Shown here piece after piece: positions 50,881 to 59,362 of a DNA stretch of 64,000 nucleotides. Origin of the DNA: Paraburkholderia piptadeniae (GTDB taxonomy: Bacteria > Pseudomonadota > Gammaproteobacteria > Burkholderiales > Burkholderiaceae); the NCBI RefSeq assembly GCF_900007165.1, contig NZ_CYGY02000035.1, positions 186,001 to 250,000 of the forward strand, given 5' to 3'. Under the pieces are notes generated by a model, which did no database searches, was not told the origin of the DNA, and saw only the letters and a list, made by a program, of their open reading frames with translations. The position numbers and the translations under genes are program-made. Each line of letters opens with the position of its first letter. The stretch's first letter is position 1.

Positions 50881-52529
50881 GCTGCCTTCGGCTCTTCGGG
50901 AGGTTCGTCGGTACGCGTAGCCATTTCGCTGCCGCCCCAATCTGGGAGCGGCATGCCGCGTTTGTTGAATGCCTCGATCTCGATCTGGCGCTGGTCGAGC
51001 ACTTCCTCCCAATCCAGACCCTGCTCGGCCGCTTCCTGCTTAAGCGTCGTGAGCGCCGCGTCCATCTTGAGAATGGAGCCTTGTGGTTCCTTGACGGGAT
51101 CGACCCAGCCGCGGGCCGGTCCGAGCCACGAACATGCCGCGTACGCGGTGGCCGCTTCGATGAAATCGGGCGCGCCGTTCGGCAGCGGAAGCTCATCGTT
51201 CTCCATCGCTTCACGAAGCCACACCGCATACATCGGCGTCGCGGTACCGGCGGAGAAATCCAGGCGCCGGCGAATCAGCGTCTTCCATCCCTCGAGCATC
51301 GAGCCACGCATGTTCGAGTAGTTGCTCCGCGACCAGTCCTGCGTCACCTGCTCGATCGGGACGCCAAGCGCTGAAGCGACGCATCCTTGCATCTCATGCA
51401 CGAACTCGGTGAAACCGTTGTGCGGGTGATCTGACGCGACCGCCTTGATCTCTTCGCCCGGCGCGAGCGCGGGTACGCGCACGCCGTTGAACATCGCCGG
51501 CCGCTCGTCGTTCCACTCCTTTCGCAGGCTCTGATAGAACTTGAGCTCCTGGTCACCGCCGATCGCGTCTTGCACCTCGGCGGGATCGTACGGGCTCGTG
51601 ACGTAGGTGCCGATCGATGCGGCGAGCGCCGCCGCCTGCAGCTCGATACCGTAATAGCGCGCGAGCATCTTCGCGTGCGCGAGCACAGGAATAAACACAC
51701 CGATGCCGCGATTCTGTCCGGCGCGATCGCGGTCATAGTCGTGGATCACGCGCCGCCAGCCGTCGTCATCTTCGCGCTCGACGCGCTCCCACTCCATGCT
51801 CTCGACCGCGTTGTACCAGTCGTTCTGATGCGCGCGCCGGATGTGATACGCGATCGGCACGCCGTCGTCGTCGACCTCTACGCCGCCACGCAGATGCCTC
51901 GTGTCAACCATCTGCATGGGGTTCGACAGACGGTCCGGATCCACGACCAGATAGCACGTCGCATAGTGCGCGGCACCGCGCCCCACACGCTCGGGCTTCC
52001 AGTAGTTGACGATCAGATCCTCACCGTCGATCAGCTTGTGACGCAGCGCGAGCCTCAGCTGTTGCGAAACGGTGAGTTGCCTCGACACATCGTTGTAACG
52101 GCCGAGATCGTTCGAGAACAGGCGCCAGCGCGCCTCGGCCGCGCTCGCGAATTCCTTCGCCCACTGGATATCGAAATTCGCGCCGCTGATCAGGCGAAGC
52201 GCCCGATAGTCGGGCGCGGCTGACAGCCGCAGAGACGCGCCGATCGCGCTGTCGAGTATCCTGGTGATACCACCGCTCGAACGCCCGTCATTGCGAACCT
52301 GATCGCGCGAGCGCGCGACCATCCGGTCGCGAAACTGCGTGATCTCGGCGTCGGGCGAACGGATCCACGGCAGCCACGCACCCATCTCCTGCGTCTGCCA
52401 CTCCGCAGCCTGATACGGAAAGAACGAGGCACCGACCTGGCTGCGCAGCGGCATGCCGTTCGGATAGTCGGCACGCGCGCGACGAAGCGGATTGCCACCC
52501 GCGTCGACAAGCGTGATCTCTTTGCCCAT
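50877..52529 (-). CDS. Portal protein (lambda gpB family)
   Basis: The ATG at 52529 overlaps the gpW stop (TGATG); 550 residues, like gpB (533). LIDGEDLIVNYWKPERVGRG, IHDYDRDRAGQNRGIGVFIP, EMQGCVASALGVPIEQVTQD and WSRSNYSNMRGSMLEGWKTL are strong family segments. It forms the dodecameric channel for DNA entry. Confidence 0.95.
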   Translation of the reverse strand: MGKEITLVDAGGNPLRRARADYPNGMPLRSQVGASFFPYQAAEWQTQEMGAWLPWIRSPDAEITQFRDRMVARSRDQVRNDGRSSGGITRILDSAIGASLRLSAAPDYRALRLISGANFDIQWAKEFASAAEARWRLFSNDLGRYNDVSRQLTVSQQLRLALRHKLIDGEDLIVNYWKPERVGRGAAHYATCYLVVDPDRLSNPMQMVDTRHLRGGVEVDDDGVPIAYHIRRAHQNDWYNAVESMEWERVEREDDDGWRRVIHDYDRDRAGQNRGIGVFIPVLAHAKMLARYYGIELQAAALAASIGTYVTSPYDPAEVQDAIGGDQELKFYQSLRKEWNDERPAMFNGVRVPALAPGEEIKAVASDHPHNGFTEFVHEMQGCVASALGVPIEQVTQDWSRSNYSNMRGSMLEGWKTLIRRRLDFSAGTATPMYAVWLREAMENDELPLPNGAPDFIEAATAYAACSWLGPARGWVDPVKEPQGSILKMDAALTTLKQEAAEQGLDWEEVLDQRQIEIEAFNKRGMPLPDWGGSEMATRTDEPPEEPKAA

Positions 52530-52798
52530 CAGAACACCGGCGTGATGTAACGGCGCTTGTTGATACACACGCCTGGATTGAGTGCCTGCTGCAGCTCGGC
52601 GATCAGCATGCGCAGGTTCGCAATGTTCGTCTGCTGGAACGTGACGCTGCGCGAACCGTCACCCTGCGTGTATGCCACCGTGACAGCCTGTTGACCGGTG
52701 CGCAGGTCGAGGTAGGCTTGCTGGGCCGAGGCGAGCGCGGCCTGCAACTGCGCGTCGCTCATGCCGTAGTACGGTGAGCTGATATCGGTTGTGGCCAT
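52529..52798 (-). CDS. gpW-like head-tail connector protein
   Basis: 89 residues. LQAALASAQQAYLDLRTGQQ, AVTVAYTQGDGSRSVTFQQT and ANLRMLIAELQQAL follow the gpW fold pattern (two helices around a beta hairpin). It lies between terminase and portal as in lambda. Confidence 0.93.
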   Translation of the reverse strand: MATTDISSPYYGMSDAQLQAALASAQQAYLDLRTGQQAVTVAYTQGDGSRSVTFQQTNIANLRMLIAELQQALNPGVCINKRRYITPVF

Positions 52799-52802
52799 AG
52801 GA

Positions 52803-54896
52803 TTAGCGGAAACGGTGAACGCCAGATTTCGGTGCGGATGCCGGCGTGGCGCCTGACGGCGACGATTTAGGCGCGCTCGGCGCGGGCGCCGCGGATCCGG
52901 CGACCAGCGAAGTGTTTGTGTCCCAGGGCGCAGCCCACGACGGCGGCTTCGTCCAGTCGATCTGAGCGAGTCCGTGCAGGTGCGCCATCATGTGTGTGAG
53001 CACCATCAGGTCGAGCGCCTCATTGCGGCGGCTCTTGATGGCCTTCTCCCAACGTCCGTTCTTCATCCGCGTCTCGGCCGTCAGCTGCTCGAACCAGACG
53101 TGAGGTTCTTCGGGAGACCGCAGTGCATACGGAAAATGCACGTACCACTCGCCGACGTCGGCTTTCTGGAGCTGGCCGGAGAGATCGTCCTTAAAACTGT
53201 TCGGATTGAACTGCGCAACCGGAACGGTGCCGCCGGCGGCCGCGCGGTTCGACTTACGCGCCGTGTCCGGATACGTCACGACGAGCCGCTGCGCGAGCAG
53301 CGCGCTGGCGCCCTTCGTGGGTAACACGGTCCACGCGTCGCGCCCGGCGATCTTGCCGATCAGACGGACAATGCCGTCCATCTTTCGCCAGCGGCGCCAT
53401 GCGGAATACGCCTGCTGCGTCACGCCGGCCTCGCCGCCGCTGTCGAATCCGAATGCGCGAATCGGCATCCGTCGACGGGTGCCGTCGGCCAGCGGATATG
53501 TGCGCGTGATGATTTCGAGCAGCTGGTCCCAGTCATCGGCATTCGTCGCGGGATCGCCGAGAAGGCGACCCTTCTCGATCACCCAGCTCTCGCCGCCCAC
53601 GCCCCAGCCGCGCACCAGCCATTCGAACCGGCCGCCGTTTGCGTCGACGCCCGCAGTGAGGAAGCGGACGCCCTCTGGTATCTCGCCCAGCTTGAGCGCC
53701 GCCTCGGCGCGCTCCGCGAGCACGTTCGCGTCGATCGAACCGGTGCCGCGCTTCGGCGAATACAGAAAGCCCCATTGCTTCGCGACGACCTGACGAAGCG
53801 TCTTGTCGTCACCGTCAACCTCGAACTCGCGCTCGGCTTTCGCCTTCGCACGTGCGAGACCGCCAATGCCGCCAAGGATGAATGGCGACATTGCGCCGAC
53901 GATCCAGAACCCGGCACTGTCACGCGCGACGAGCTCGCCGGTCACGACACCGTCCTGCGAGATCTCCTGCCCATCGCCGACCCACCCACCGAACGGAGAG
54001 CGATATGCCGCGAGGTTCATCGCGCGTCGCTCACGGTCCTCGATCAGGCAACCGTTCACCGGGCAGATGAGCCGCGCCTTCTCCTGGATCTCGTCGAGGC
54101 TCCAGTCGTCCTGATAGTGCAGCACCATGTAGCGTGCTGCGATCGGCACCGGGCTCGACCACGCGCCGCAGTGCGGGCACGGCCAGTACCACACGCGCCG
54201 ATCGCTATCGCCATACAGCGCCATGATGCCGGCGGTCCAGTCGCGCTCCGGCACCATGCCTCGAGCGCGGTCCGGGTGGCTCATCGCGAGCAGCATCGAC
54301 TGCCGTCCGAACGTCTGACGGCGCACGTCGAGCACCGCCTTGATGTCGCCCAACGACTCGGGATATGCATCAACCTCGTCGGCGACGATTCGAGGCGCCG
54401 ACTTGTTGATGAGGTTGTTATCGTTCGCCGAGAGAAATTCGACGCGCATCGCGTCGAACATCTTGAAGTGAAGCGAATCGTCCACCGGCTTCGATCCGAG
54501 CTTCATCGCCATCTCGGCGTGACTTCTGATCTGCATGTTGATCCGGCTCTTGACGAAGGCCTCGAGGCCCGGATCCGTCTGCATGTACCAGAGCATGTCG
54601 CCCGGGTCGTTCGCCACCGACTTCAGCAGCCAGTTCTGCGCGATCTCCGTCTTGCCCGATTGTCCGGGCCCGACGACCACCGTCGTCAGATAGTCGAGCC
54701 GCGTGAGCATCTCCATCGGCGCAACGAGATACGGCGCTTTCTCGTGGTGCCAGCGTCCAACGAAGCCACCGCCCTGATTCGACAGCCGGCGGTTCATCGC
54801 CGCGTACTGGGCGACGGTTTCACGCTTTGGCGGTATGAATGCCGCAAGGGACTCGCGCCCGATCTGGTACGCGTCCGCGTAAGCGTTCTCAAGCAT
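52803..54896 (-). CDS. Terminase large subunit (lambda gpA family)
   Basis: 697 residues. ATPase domain with Walker A VVVGPGQSGKTEIAQNW and APRIVADEVDAYPE (Walker B); zinc-type WYWPCPHCGAWSS; nuclease domain with TAGVDANGGRFEWLVRGWGV and FGFDSGGEAGVTQQAY. GpA-type enzymes cut cos and package DNA. The C-terminus is Pro/Ser/Ala-rich. It overlaps the small subunit gene by eight bases. Confidence 0.95.
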   Translation of the reverse strand: MLENAYADAYQIGRESLAAFIPPKRETVAQYAAMNRRLSNQGGGFVGRWHHEKAPYLVAPMEMLTRLDYLTTVVVGPGQSGKTEIAQNWLLKSVANDPGDMLWYMQTDPGLEAFVKSRINMQIRSHAEMAMKLGSKPVDDSLHFKMFDAMRVEFLSANDNNLINKSAPRIVADEVDAYPESLGDIKAVLDVRRQTFGRQSMLLAMSHPDRARGMVPERDWTAGIMALYGDSDRRVWYWPCPHCGAWSSPVPIAARYMVLHYQDDWSLDEIQEKARLICPVNGCLIEDRERRAMNLAAYRSPFGGWVGDGQEISQDGVVTGELVARDSAGFWIVGAMSPFILGGIGGLARAKAKAEREFEVDGDDKTLRQVVAKQWGFLYSPKRGTGSIDANVLAERAEAALKLGEIPEGVRFLTAGVDANGGRFEWLVRGWGVGGESWVIEKGRLLGDPATNADDWDQLLEIITRTYPLADGTRRRMPIRAFGFDSGGEAGVTQQAYSAWRRWRKMDGIVRLIGKIAGRDAWTVLPTKGASALLAQRLVVTYPDTARKSNRAAAGGTVPVAQFNPNSFKDDLSGQLQKADVGEWYVHFPYALRSPEEPHVWFEQLTAETRMKNGRWEKAIKSRRNEALDLMVLTHMMAHLHGLAQIDWTKPPSWAAPWDTNTSLVAGSAAPAPSAPKSSPSGATPASAPKSGVHRFR

Positions 54897-55596
54897 CTGG
54901 ACCTAGCAGCACGTTCAGCTCGTCGACCATCGTGGCGCGCAGATCGTCGGTCAGATCCCGGATGTCTTCGGCGTTCGACTCCGGCAGTCCCAGTTTGTCG
55001 ACCACCTGGTCGGCGAGGCGGTCGAGTCCCTTACCGAGGTGCACGAGCATCTTCGTGATCACCTGACGCATCACCTCGGCCTGCACCAGCTCGCCGCGAT
55101 CGCGGCGCAGCTTGTCTTCGAGGATCTCAGCCTGTACGGCGTCGCGCCGTTGCCGCGCTGTCTGTTCGCCCGTGTGCACGACAGGCTCGACGCCCGCCGG
55201 CGGCACGACCGAGTACTTCGCGCCCGGGTACGGATTGCCCGATGCCTTCGGATCGCTGCGCTGATCGAAGCGCACGTCGGCCTTCGCAGGCTGCGCGACC
55301 GATCCGCCTTCCAGATACGCGCGCACCGCAGCGAGATCGAACTGCCAGCCGCCGGCGCGCGTGCCGCGCTGCGCGATCGGGAAGTTCACATCGCTATCGA
55401 GGCGACGGTCGAGCTTCGGGCGCGTCCAGCCGATCGCTTCGCAAAGCGCGACCTTGCCGATCATCCCGTCGCTGCCGCCCTGTGTAACGGTGCAACCTGT
55501 AACGGCTTTCGCCTTCGCCCGGGTCTTGCCGCCTCCCTTTGTTACACCGCGCTTCCCAGACGCCGCGTGGCTTTGCGCTGCGTTTGATGCCGCCAT
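54889..55596 (-). CDS. Terminase small subunit (Nu1-like)
   Basis: 235 residues from the ATG at 55596; upstream in-frame codons reach 55707 but without a good start. After a Lys/Gly-rich N-terminus, GMIGKVALCEAIGWTRPKLD with RRLDSDVNFPIAQRGTRAGG is a MerR/Nu1-like winged HTH. The C-terminal part (QRRDAVQAEILEDKLRRDRG and on) is the helical dimer/gpA-binding region. It recognises the packaging site. Its 5' end holds several TGTAAC repeats. Confidence 0.85.
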   Translation of the reverse strand: MAASNAAQSHAASGKRGVTKGGGKTRAKAKAVTGCTVTQGGSDGMIGKVALCEAIGWTRPKLDRRLDSDVNFPIAQRGTRAGGWQFDLAAVRAYLEGGSVAQPAKADVRFDQRSDPKASGNPYPGAKYSVVPPAGVEPVVHTGEQTARQRRDAVQAEILEDKLRRDRGELVQAEVMRQVITKMLVHLGKGLDRLADQVVDKLGLPESNAEDIRDLTDDLRATMVDELNVLLGPDA

Positions 55597-55614
55597 AGAT
55601 GTAACGTGTAACGG
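55483..55614. repeat. TGTAAC(GG) repeats near the terminase start, candidate cosB
   Basis: TGTAACGG at 55483, 55498 and 55607, TGTAACG at 55600, and the inverted GTTACA at 55541. They surround the 5' end of the small terminase gene. Downstream-of-cos binding sites for the small subunit lie in this place in lambda. The gap 55615-55791 to the right holds no gene and includes a GC-rich partly symmetric stretch (GGGCGGGCCTCTCCGGGCGG at about 55757-55776) that could contain the cut site. Confidence 0.4.
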
Positions 55615-55791
55615 ATTTTTTTTACTCAGAGGAACGGGAAAACCGGGCGCGCGCAGTGCCCGCGTACCGGCAGGGCGGTCGGAAGGACCCGCCCCACCAT
55701 GGTGCACACCCTCCCGCTGCTCAAAAAATAGGCAGATCGCGCAGAGCCTTGCTGGGCGGGCCTCTCCGGGCGGTCGTCGGCGCGGCCTGCG

Positions 55792-56481
55792 TCAACGGCG
55801 GCGCGTCGCCACCGCTTTCGCCAATGCCTTGCCGAACTCGACAGCGAACGCACGCTGCACGACGGTCTGTGCCCGCCCGCCAAAGTCGAGGTGCTGCCTG
55901 ACAGGTCGCGCATCACCGAAACGGATCAGCAGCTTCAGATGGCCACTCTGGTTCTGACCGCGCAGTGCCTTCGACTTCACACCCGGCGTCCGGATGACCT
56001 TCGTCGGGGCCGGCCGCTGCCACACCCCACCGATGCTCTCGCCACTGCGCGTCTTGATCGTGCCGACGAAGATGTCGGGCCGACCCTTCAACCTGTTGAG
56101 CGTCGTCGTCGACAGGTTGCCGTACTTGTTCAGCAGCGCGCGGTCCTTCGGGTTCAGCCACGTCTTACCGGAGCCGATCAGCTTATGCTGGCCGCCGAAC
56201 TCGTATGGCGCGAGATAGGCCGCTGCGATGTCCTTGATGTAGACGACGGCCTGCGGATTCGACTTCGTTGCGCCCTTCACGGCCACAGAGTTGACCGTGA
56301 AGGGTGTCGGTCTGTCGAAGACCTTCGGCATCGCATCCTTCTCCGCCTTCGCAGCGAGCCGAGCGACCGCTGTGATCGTCTGCGCTATCGCGAAAGGCAG
56401 CTGCTTACGTTCAACGTCGGAGAGTCCACGTGCCACGGCGGCAGCGTTCGATACAACGGAGATCGCGAACGGCGCTGACAT
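55792..56481 (-). CDS. Phage protein, unknown function
   Basis: 229 residues, basic C-terminus. Visible segments: ARGLSDVERKQLPFAIAQTI and YLAPYEFGGQHKLIGSGKTW, LNPKDRALLNKYGNLSTTTL, RLKGRPDIFVGTIKTRSGES. The 'YEFGG' and helical start recall small tail-completion proteins (HK97 gp10 group), but this is a weak impression. It lies just upstream of the terminase genes. Confidence 0.65.
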   Translation of the reverse strand: MSAPFAISVVSNAAAVARGLSDVERKQLPFAIAQTITAVARLAAKAEKDAMPKVFDRPTPFTVNSVAVKGATKSNPQAVVYIKDIAAAYLAPYEFGGQHKLIGSGKTWLNPKDRALLNKYGNLSTTTLNRLKGRPDIFVGTIKTRSGESIGGVWQRPAPTKVIRTPGVKSKALRGQNQSGHLKLLIRFGDARPVRQHLDFGGRAQTVVQRAFAVEFGKALAKAVATRRR

Positions 56482-56505
56482 GGTGAGAACATTCAGGAGA
56501 CAGAA

Positions 56506-56757
56506 TCAGGCTGCCCACGCGGCAGACCGAAGCCCTACTTCGGGCTCGCTGTCGAAATATGGGATCGCCGGAATCTGGAGCGACTCGCGGCCAACGGGGA
56601 ACGCTTGCACAGCAATGTCGTTGGTGTCCTCGTCGTACAGGCCAATCACGAGCGCCACGGTGGGCTGCGCAAAGAAGGGCGCGCGCACGATGACGCTTTC
56701 GCCGAGGCGCGGGCGCGCGATCTTGGGCGCGGCGCCCTTGGACTTCGGTTTGTTCAT
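56506..56757 (-). CDS. Small phage protein, unknown
   Basis: 83 residues. A KPKSKGAAPKIARPRLGESV start is followed by a beta-type stretch (VIVRAPFFAQPTVALVIGLY). No family recognised. It begins 16 nt after a terminator and may be the first gene of the late operon. Confidence 0.6.
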   Translation of the reverse strand: MNKPKSKGAAPKIARPRLGESVIVRAPFFAQPTVALVIGLYDEDTNDIAVQAFPVGRESLQIPAIPYFDSEPEVGLRSAAWAA

Positions 56758-56772
56758 CGTGCACCTGAAAGC

Positions 56773-56806
56773 AAAAAGCCCCGGTCGGTGAGGACTCGGG
56801 GCTTTG
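56773..56806 (-). terminator. Intrinsic terminator at the early-late border
   Basis: Minus strand: AGCCCCG, 13-nt loop, CGGGGCT, then TTTTGC. It lies between the 153-aa gene and the late operon and would isolate the two unless antiterminated. Confidence 0.82.
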
Positions 56807-56889
56807 GGGACACTTATTCACAGTGTCAGATTGGAGCGTATTTTACGGTCGAAAACGGAAGTGTCAAGCTAATCCACGCACCGCCGCGG

Positions 56890-57351
56890 TTATTCGAACG
56901 TGTCGGGGAGGTCATTGTCGGCCTCCATTGCGTTAATCCAGACGACTAGTCGCGCGAAGACCACATTCTCAAGGGCGTCGTACAAATGGTCGCCGCCTCG
57001 AAGCTGAAACGGCGAAAAGCTGGGAAGGATAGCCCAAGTGCCGTTCTTCTGAATGCCGAAGCCAATGTTAAGGTCGAAACAACGCGTATCATCGTCACAA
57101 CTCCCCGCGAAGATTACGCGGAACGTGGCGTTCCCAGCATGGCCGGAATCCAGCTTCTGGAAGCCCTCGATAAATTTGCCGTCTCCATCGAAGTATCCGA
57201 GCTTCACCAAGTGAGGATTCTCGATTTTCCTGCGCTTGATAAAACGTTCCCGAAGAACGGTGGCAGCGGTTTCAAAGCGCTGCTGGTGACGATTCTTATC
57301 ATCGACGGCTTTTCGAACTCGTTCCTCGAGCTCGACGTACGTATCTTGCAT
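56890..57351 (-). CDS. Hypothetical protein, moron-like
   Basis: 153 residues. A coiled-coil start (ELEERVRKAVDDKNRHQQRF, ETAATVLRERFIKRRKIENP) is followed by a mixed domain (FRVIFAGSCDDDTRCFDLNI, GFGIQKNGTWAILPSFSPF). Codon use is visibly less GC-biased than neighbours. With a terminator right downstream and a promoter-like dyad upstream it looks like an independent unit. No function recognised. Confidence 0.6.
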   Translation of the reverse strand: MQDTYVELEERVRKAVDDKNRHQQRFETAATVLRERFIKRRKIENPHLVKLGYFDGDGKFIEGFQKLDSGHAGNATFRVIFAGSCDDDTRCFDLNIGFGIQKNGTWAILPSFSPFQLRGGDHLYDALENVVFARLVVWINAMEADNDLPDTFE

Positions 57352-57374
57352 GCTGGTCTCTCAATGTGTTGTTA

Positions 57375-57403
57375 GCTGCGTGCATATTCTATATGGACGC
57401 AGC
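57375..57403 (-). promoter_or_regulatory. Dyad with -10-like box upstream of the 153-aa gene
   Basis: GCTGCGT-N15-ACGCAGC surrounds TATAGAAT (minus strand 57393-57386), a good -10 sequence; no clear -35 is seen. It may be a promoter with a repressor site for 56890-57351. Confidence 0.35.
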
Positions 57404-57422
57404 GATTAGAGACCTTAGAGCG

Positions 57423-58130
57423 TCATATTCCAACATTGCCAATGAATGGCAGCGTCGAAAGCAACTCGTCCGCACGCTTGCGCGCCTTAGATTCAAGCCC
57501 GTCGACAGCGCTCGCTACGTCAGGCAGTTCGACCGTCTCATCGTGCAGATGGGCCTCGTCAGCGACATCAGCAGTACCGTCGCCAGCGGCGGCGCGCTTG
57601 CGCTTCGACGGCTTTACCTTGGGTTTCGAGCGCCCCTGAAACCACAGCTTGATTATCTGCCAGTGCGCCTCGGCCGTCTTCTCTGACACTTCGCATTTGA
57701 GCGCGAGTGCCTTGATCTCCACCTTCATGCCGGCAGCCTTTTCGACCAGTCCGCGGCGCAGTTGGTAATGCACGATGCGGCCGGCGAGCACGCTCATCGC
57801 CGTTTGCGTAAGAAGGCTTATCGCCGCCTGATACTCCGGGTTCGGCTCATAGCCGGAGCAGCATGCGCGGCCGCAAGCGCACGGCCACGATCGCGGCGCG
57901 AAGCGCGCCACCAGTACCGCCCTGTCGATGTTGGACAGTTCGTCGAGCTCGCGCCGGATCATCCCAGCCTGCGCTGCTCCGTCGTTGCCGCTGAGGCCTT
58001 TGCCCGTGCGCGGCGATGGCGACGCCATGCGGTCGACGAGCGAGCGGTCCGCGCGCTGCATCGAATAGTTGAAGGCGAAGATCAGTGCGTCCTGCGGCGT
58101 GCGGAATAGTGTTTCTACCGTTTCTGTCAT
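57423..58130 (-). CDS. Phage regulatory protein candidate (late-gene regulator position)
   Basis: The ATG at 58130 overlaps the previous stop (ATGA); 235 residues. The N-terminal half is helical with a Cys cluster (SWPCACGRACCSGYEPNPEY) that could bind zinc. Then KVEIKALALKCEVSEKTAEA with HWQIIKLWFQGRSKPK looks like an HTH, followed by a basic stretch and an acidic tail. Its place, last before the late operon, is that of lambda Q-type antiterminators. Function is inference. Confidence 0.6.
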   Translation of the reverse strand: MTETVETLFRTPQDALIFAFNYSMQRADRSLVDRMASPSPRTGKGLSGNDGAAQAGMIRRELDELSNIDRAVLVARFAPRSWPCACGRACCSGYEPNPEYQAAISLLTQTAMSVLAGRIVHYQLRRGLVEKAAGMKVEIKALALKCEVSEKTAEAHWQIIKLWFQGRSKPKVKPSKRKRAAAGDGTADVADEAHLHDETVELPDVASAVDGLESKARKRADELLSTLPFIGNVGI

Positions 58131-58318
58131 TTGATGGTTTCCTTGTATTGCGCACAGCGCTTCCCGTATTTGCGGCCCTTCCTGCATACCCGTTTCAGCG
58201 CGCCCAGCGGATCCTCGCGCAGCACCGCGTGATCGCATCCGACACACCGCTCACCTCGCTTCTGCTCGAGCACGTCGGCCGGATCGCCGAACTCCCACTG
58301 CTCGATATCTGCTGTCAT
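58127..58318 (-). CDS. Small Cys-rich phage protein
   Basis: 63 residues with RCVGCDHAVLREDPLGALKR, VCRKGRKYGKRCAQY: a C-x2-C and two further Cys, so a small zinc-binding protein is likely. Both ends overlap neighbours by ATGA-type junctions, showing coupled translation. Function unknown. Confidence 0.65.
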   Translation of the reverse strand: MTADIEQWEFGDPADVLEQKRGERCVGCDHAVLREDPLGALKRVCRKGRKYGKRCAQYKETIK

Positions 58319-58917
58319 TCAGCACGCGCGCCGCCAGTGCCGAATAGCGCCTGCACTGCAGGATCGCGGCGCACCAATCGGCCCTGCCTGACATCGCGCC
58401 GATGGTTGTCGCGCGCAATGCGATGGCCAGCGACGTCGGGCCGCTCGCGCTTGAGCCGTTGCCACCATTCCGCATATGTCTGTTTGCGTGGTTTCGGAGC
58501 TGGCTTCGGCGCGTCGATGCCAGCGCCAGCCTTGAACACCTCGACGTACTTACCGCCCGTAGACCGCTTCCAGCTGCTCACGTGGATCTGCGCACGGTTT
58601 TCCTTGATGAAATTGCTGATCGACTGTGAGCCGACGGCGGCGCGCGCCGCCAGTTCGACGCGAGTGGACGGCCGACGCTTGAGAGCGTTCCAGATCGGCA
58701 GCGCAGTGGCGCGCATCACGGTGTCTGAGCCGAATACCCTGCGCACCGGTAGCTGCAGGATGTCGCGGCGCTTACGCAGCGCGGATTCTGTGCGCAACGG
58801 AAGCTCTTTGAGGATCTGTTTTGCGGTTTTCCCGTCCTTCCAGCCGCGTGCGAGGATCGCGTCCTCATCCGGGGTCCAGTCGGGCGCCATTGCCGCCAGC
58901 CGTCGTCGTTCATTCAT
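58315..58917 (-). CDS. Myb/SANT- or GcrA-like DNA-binding phage protein
   Basis: From the ATG at 58917 (an ATG at 58938 is possible) about 200 residues. DWTPDEDAILARGWKDGKTA, KQILKELPLRTESALRKRRD is a Myb-like HTH repeat. A second helical domain follows (RPSTRVELAARAAVGSQSIS), then a basic C-terminus. It probably binds DNA or acts as a transcription factor. Overlaps the nuclease gene by eight bases. Confidence 0.65.
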   Translation of the reverse strand: MNERRRLAAMAPDWTPDEDAILARGWKDGKTAKQILKELPLRTESALRKRRDILQLPVRRVFGSDTVMRATALPIWNALKRRPSTRVELAARAAVGSQSISNFIKENRAQIHVSSWKRSTGGKYVEVFKAGAGIDAPKPAPKPRKQTYAEWWQRLKRERPDVAGHRIARDNHRRDVRQGRLVRRDPAVQALFGTGGARAE

Positions 58918-59362
58918 CGAGCTCACCCACTGTTTCATCGACGGCGCCGTCGCGTACGAGCGACCACTCGCGGTATCCGCGCCGCCATGTCCGGAATTTC
59001 AAAAGCCGCGGCGCATCGCCCTGATCGAGCCATGCATGGCACCAGAAGCACGCAGGCACCGTGTACCTGTCGTCGGCTTTACGCGCGCCGCCCTTCCCGT
59101 GCTCGCTCTCATTGCTGTGCGCGGGCACGATCGTCTCTTCCGGATCGCGCTGCGGACACAGCGCCGGCACGCGGAGATAGCAGATCTGGTCGCGGCAGGC
59201 GTTGCGCATCTTCGCGTCGTGCCACTCGCGCTTCTTCCGTGTGCGACGTTTGACCTCACCATTGCGGATCCGCTGCTTGCGCGGCGTCAGGCTGCTGAAG
59301 GGCGAGTGATGCGGTTTCCGCTTGAATTGGGTGCGCTGCAGCTGTTTCTTGCGTGTCAGCAC
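58910..59362 (-). CDS. DUF1364 HNH-like nuclease
   Basis: 150 residues from a GTG at 59362 that overlaps the previous gene. KMRNACRDQICYLRVPALCP, DPEETIVPAHSNESEHGKGG and ARKADDRYTVPACFWCHAWL are the DUF1364 signature (C...C, H, HGKGxxxKADD, CxxCH). These proteins stand in ninG/rap-like positions of lambdoid phages, so a recombination or resolvase role is likely. Confidence 0.82.
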   Translation of the reverse strand: MLTRKKQLQRTQFKRKPHHSPFSSLTPRKQRIRNGEVKRRTRKKREWHDAKMRNACRDQICYLRVPALCPQRDPEETIVPAHSNESEHGKGGARKADDRYTVPACFWCHAWLDQGDAPRLLKFRTWRRGYREWSLVRDGAVDETVGELDE

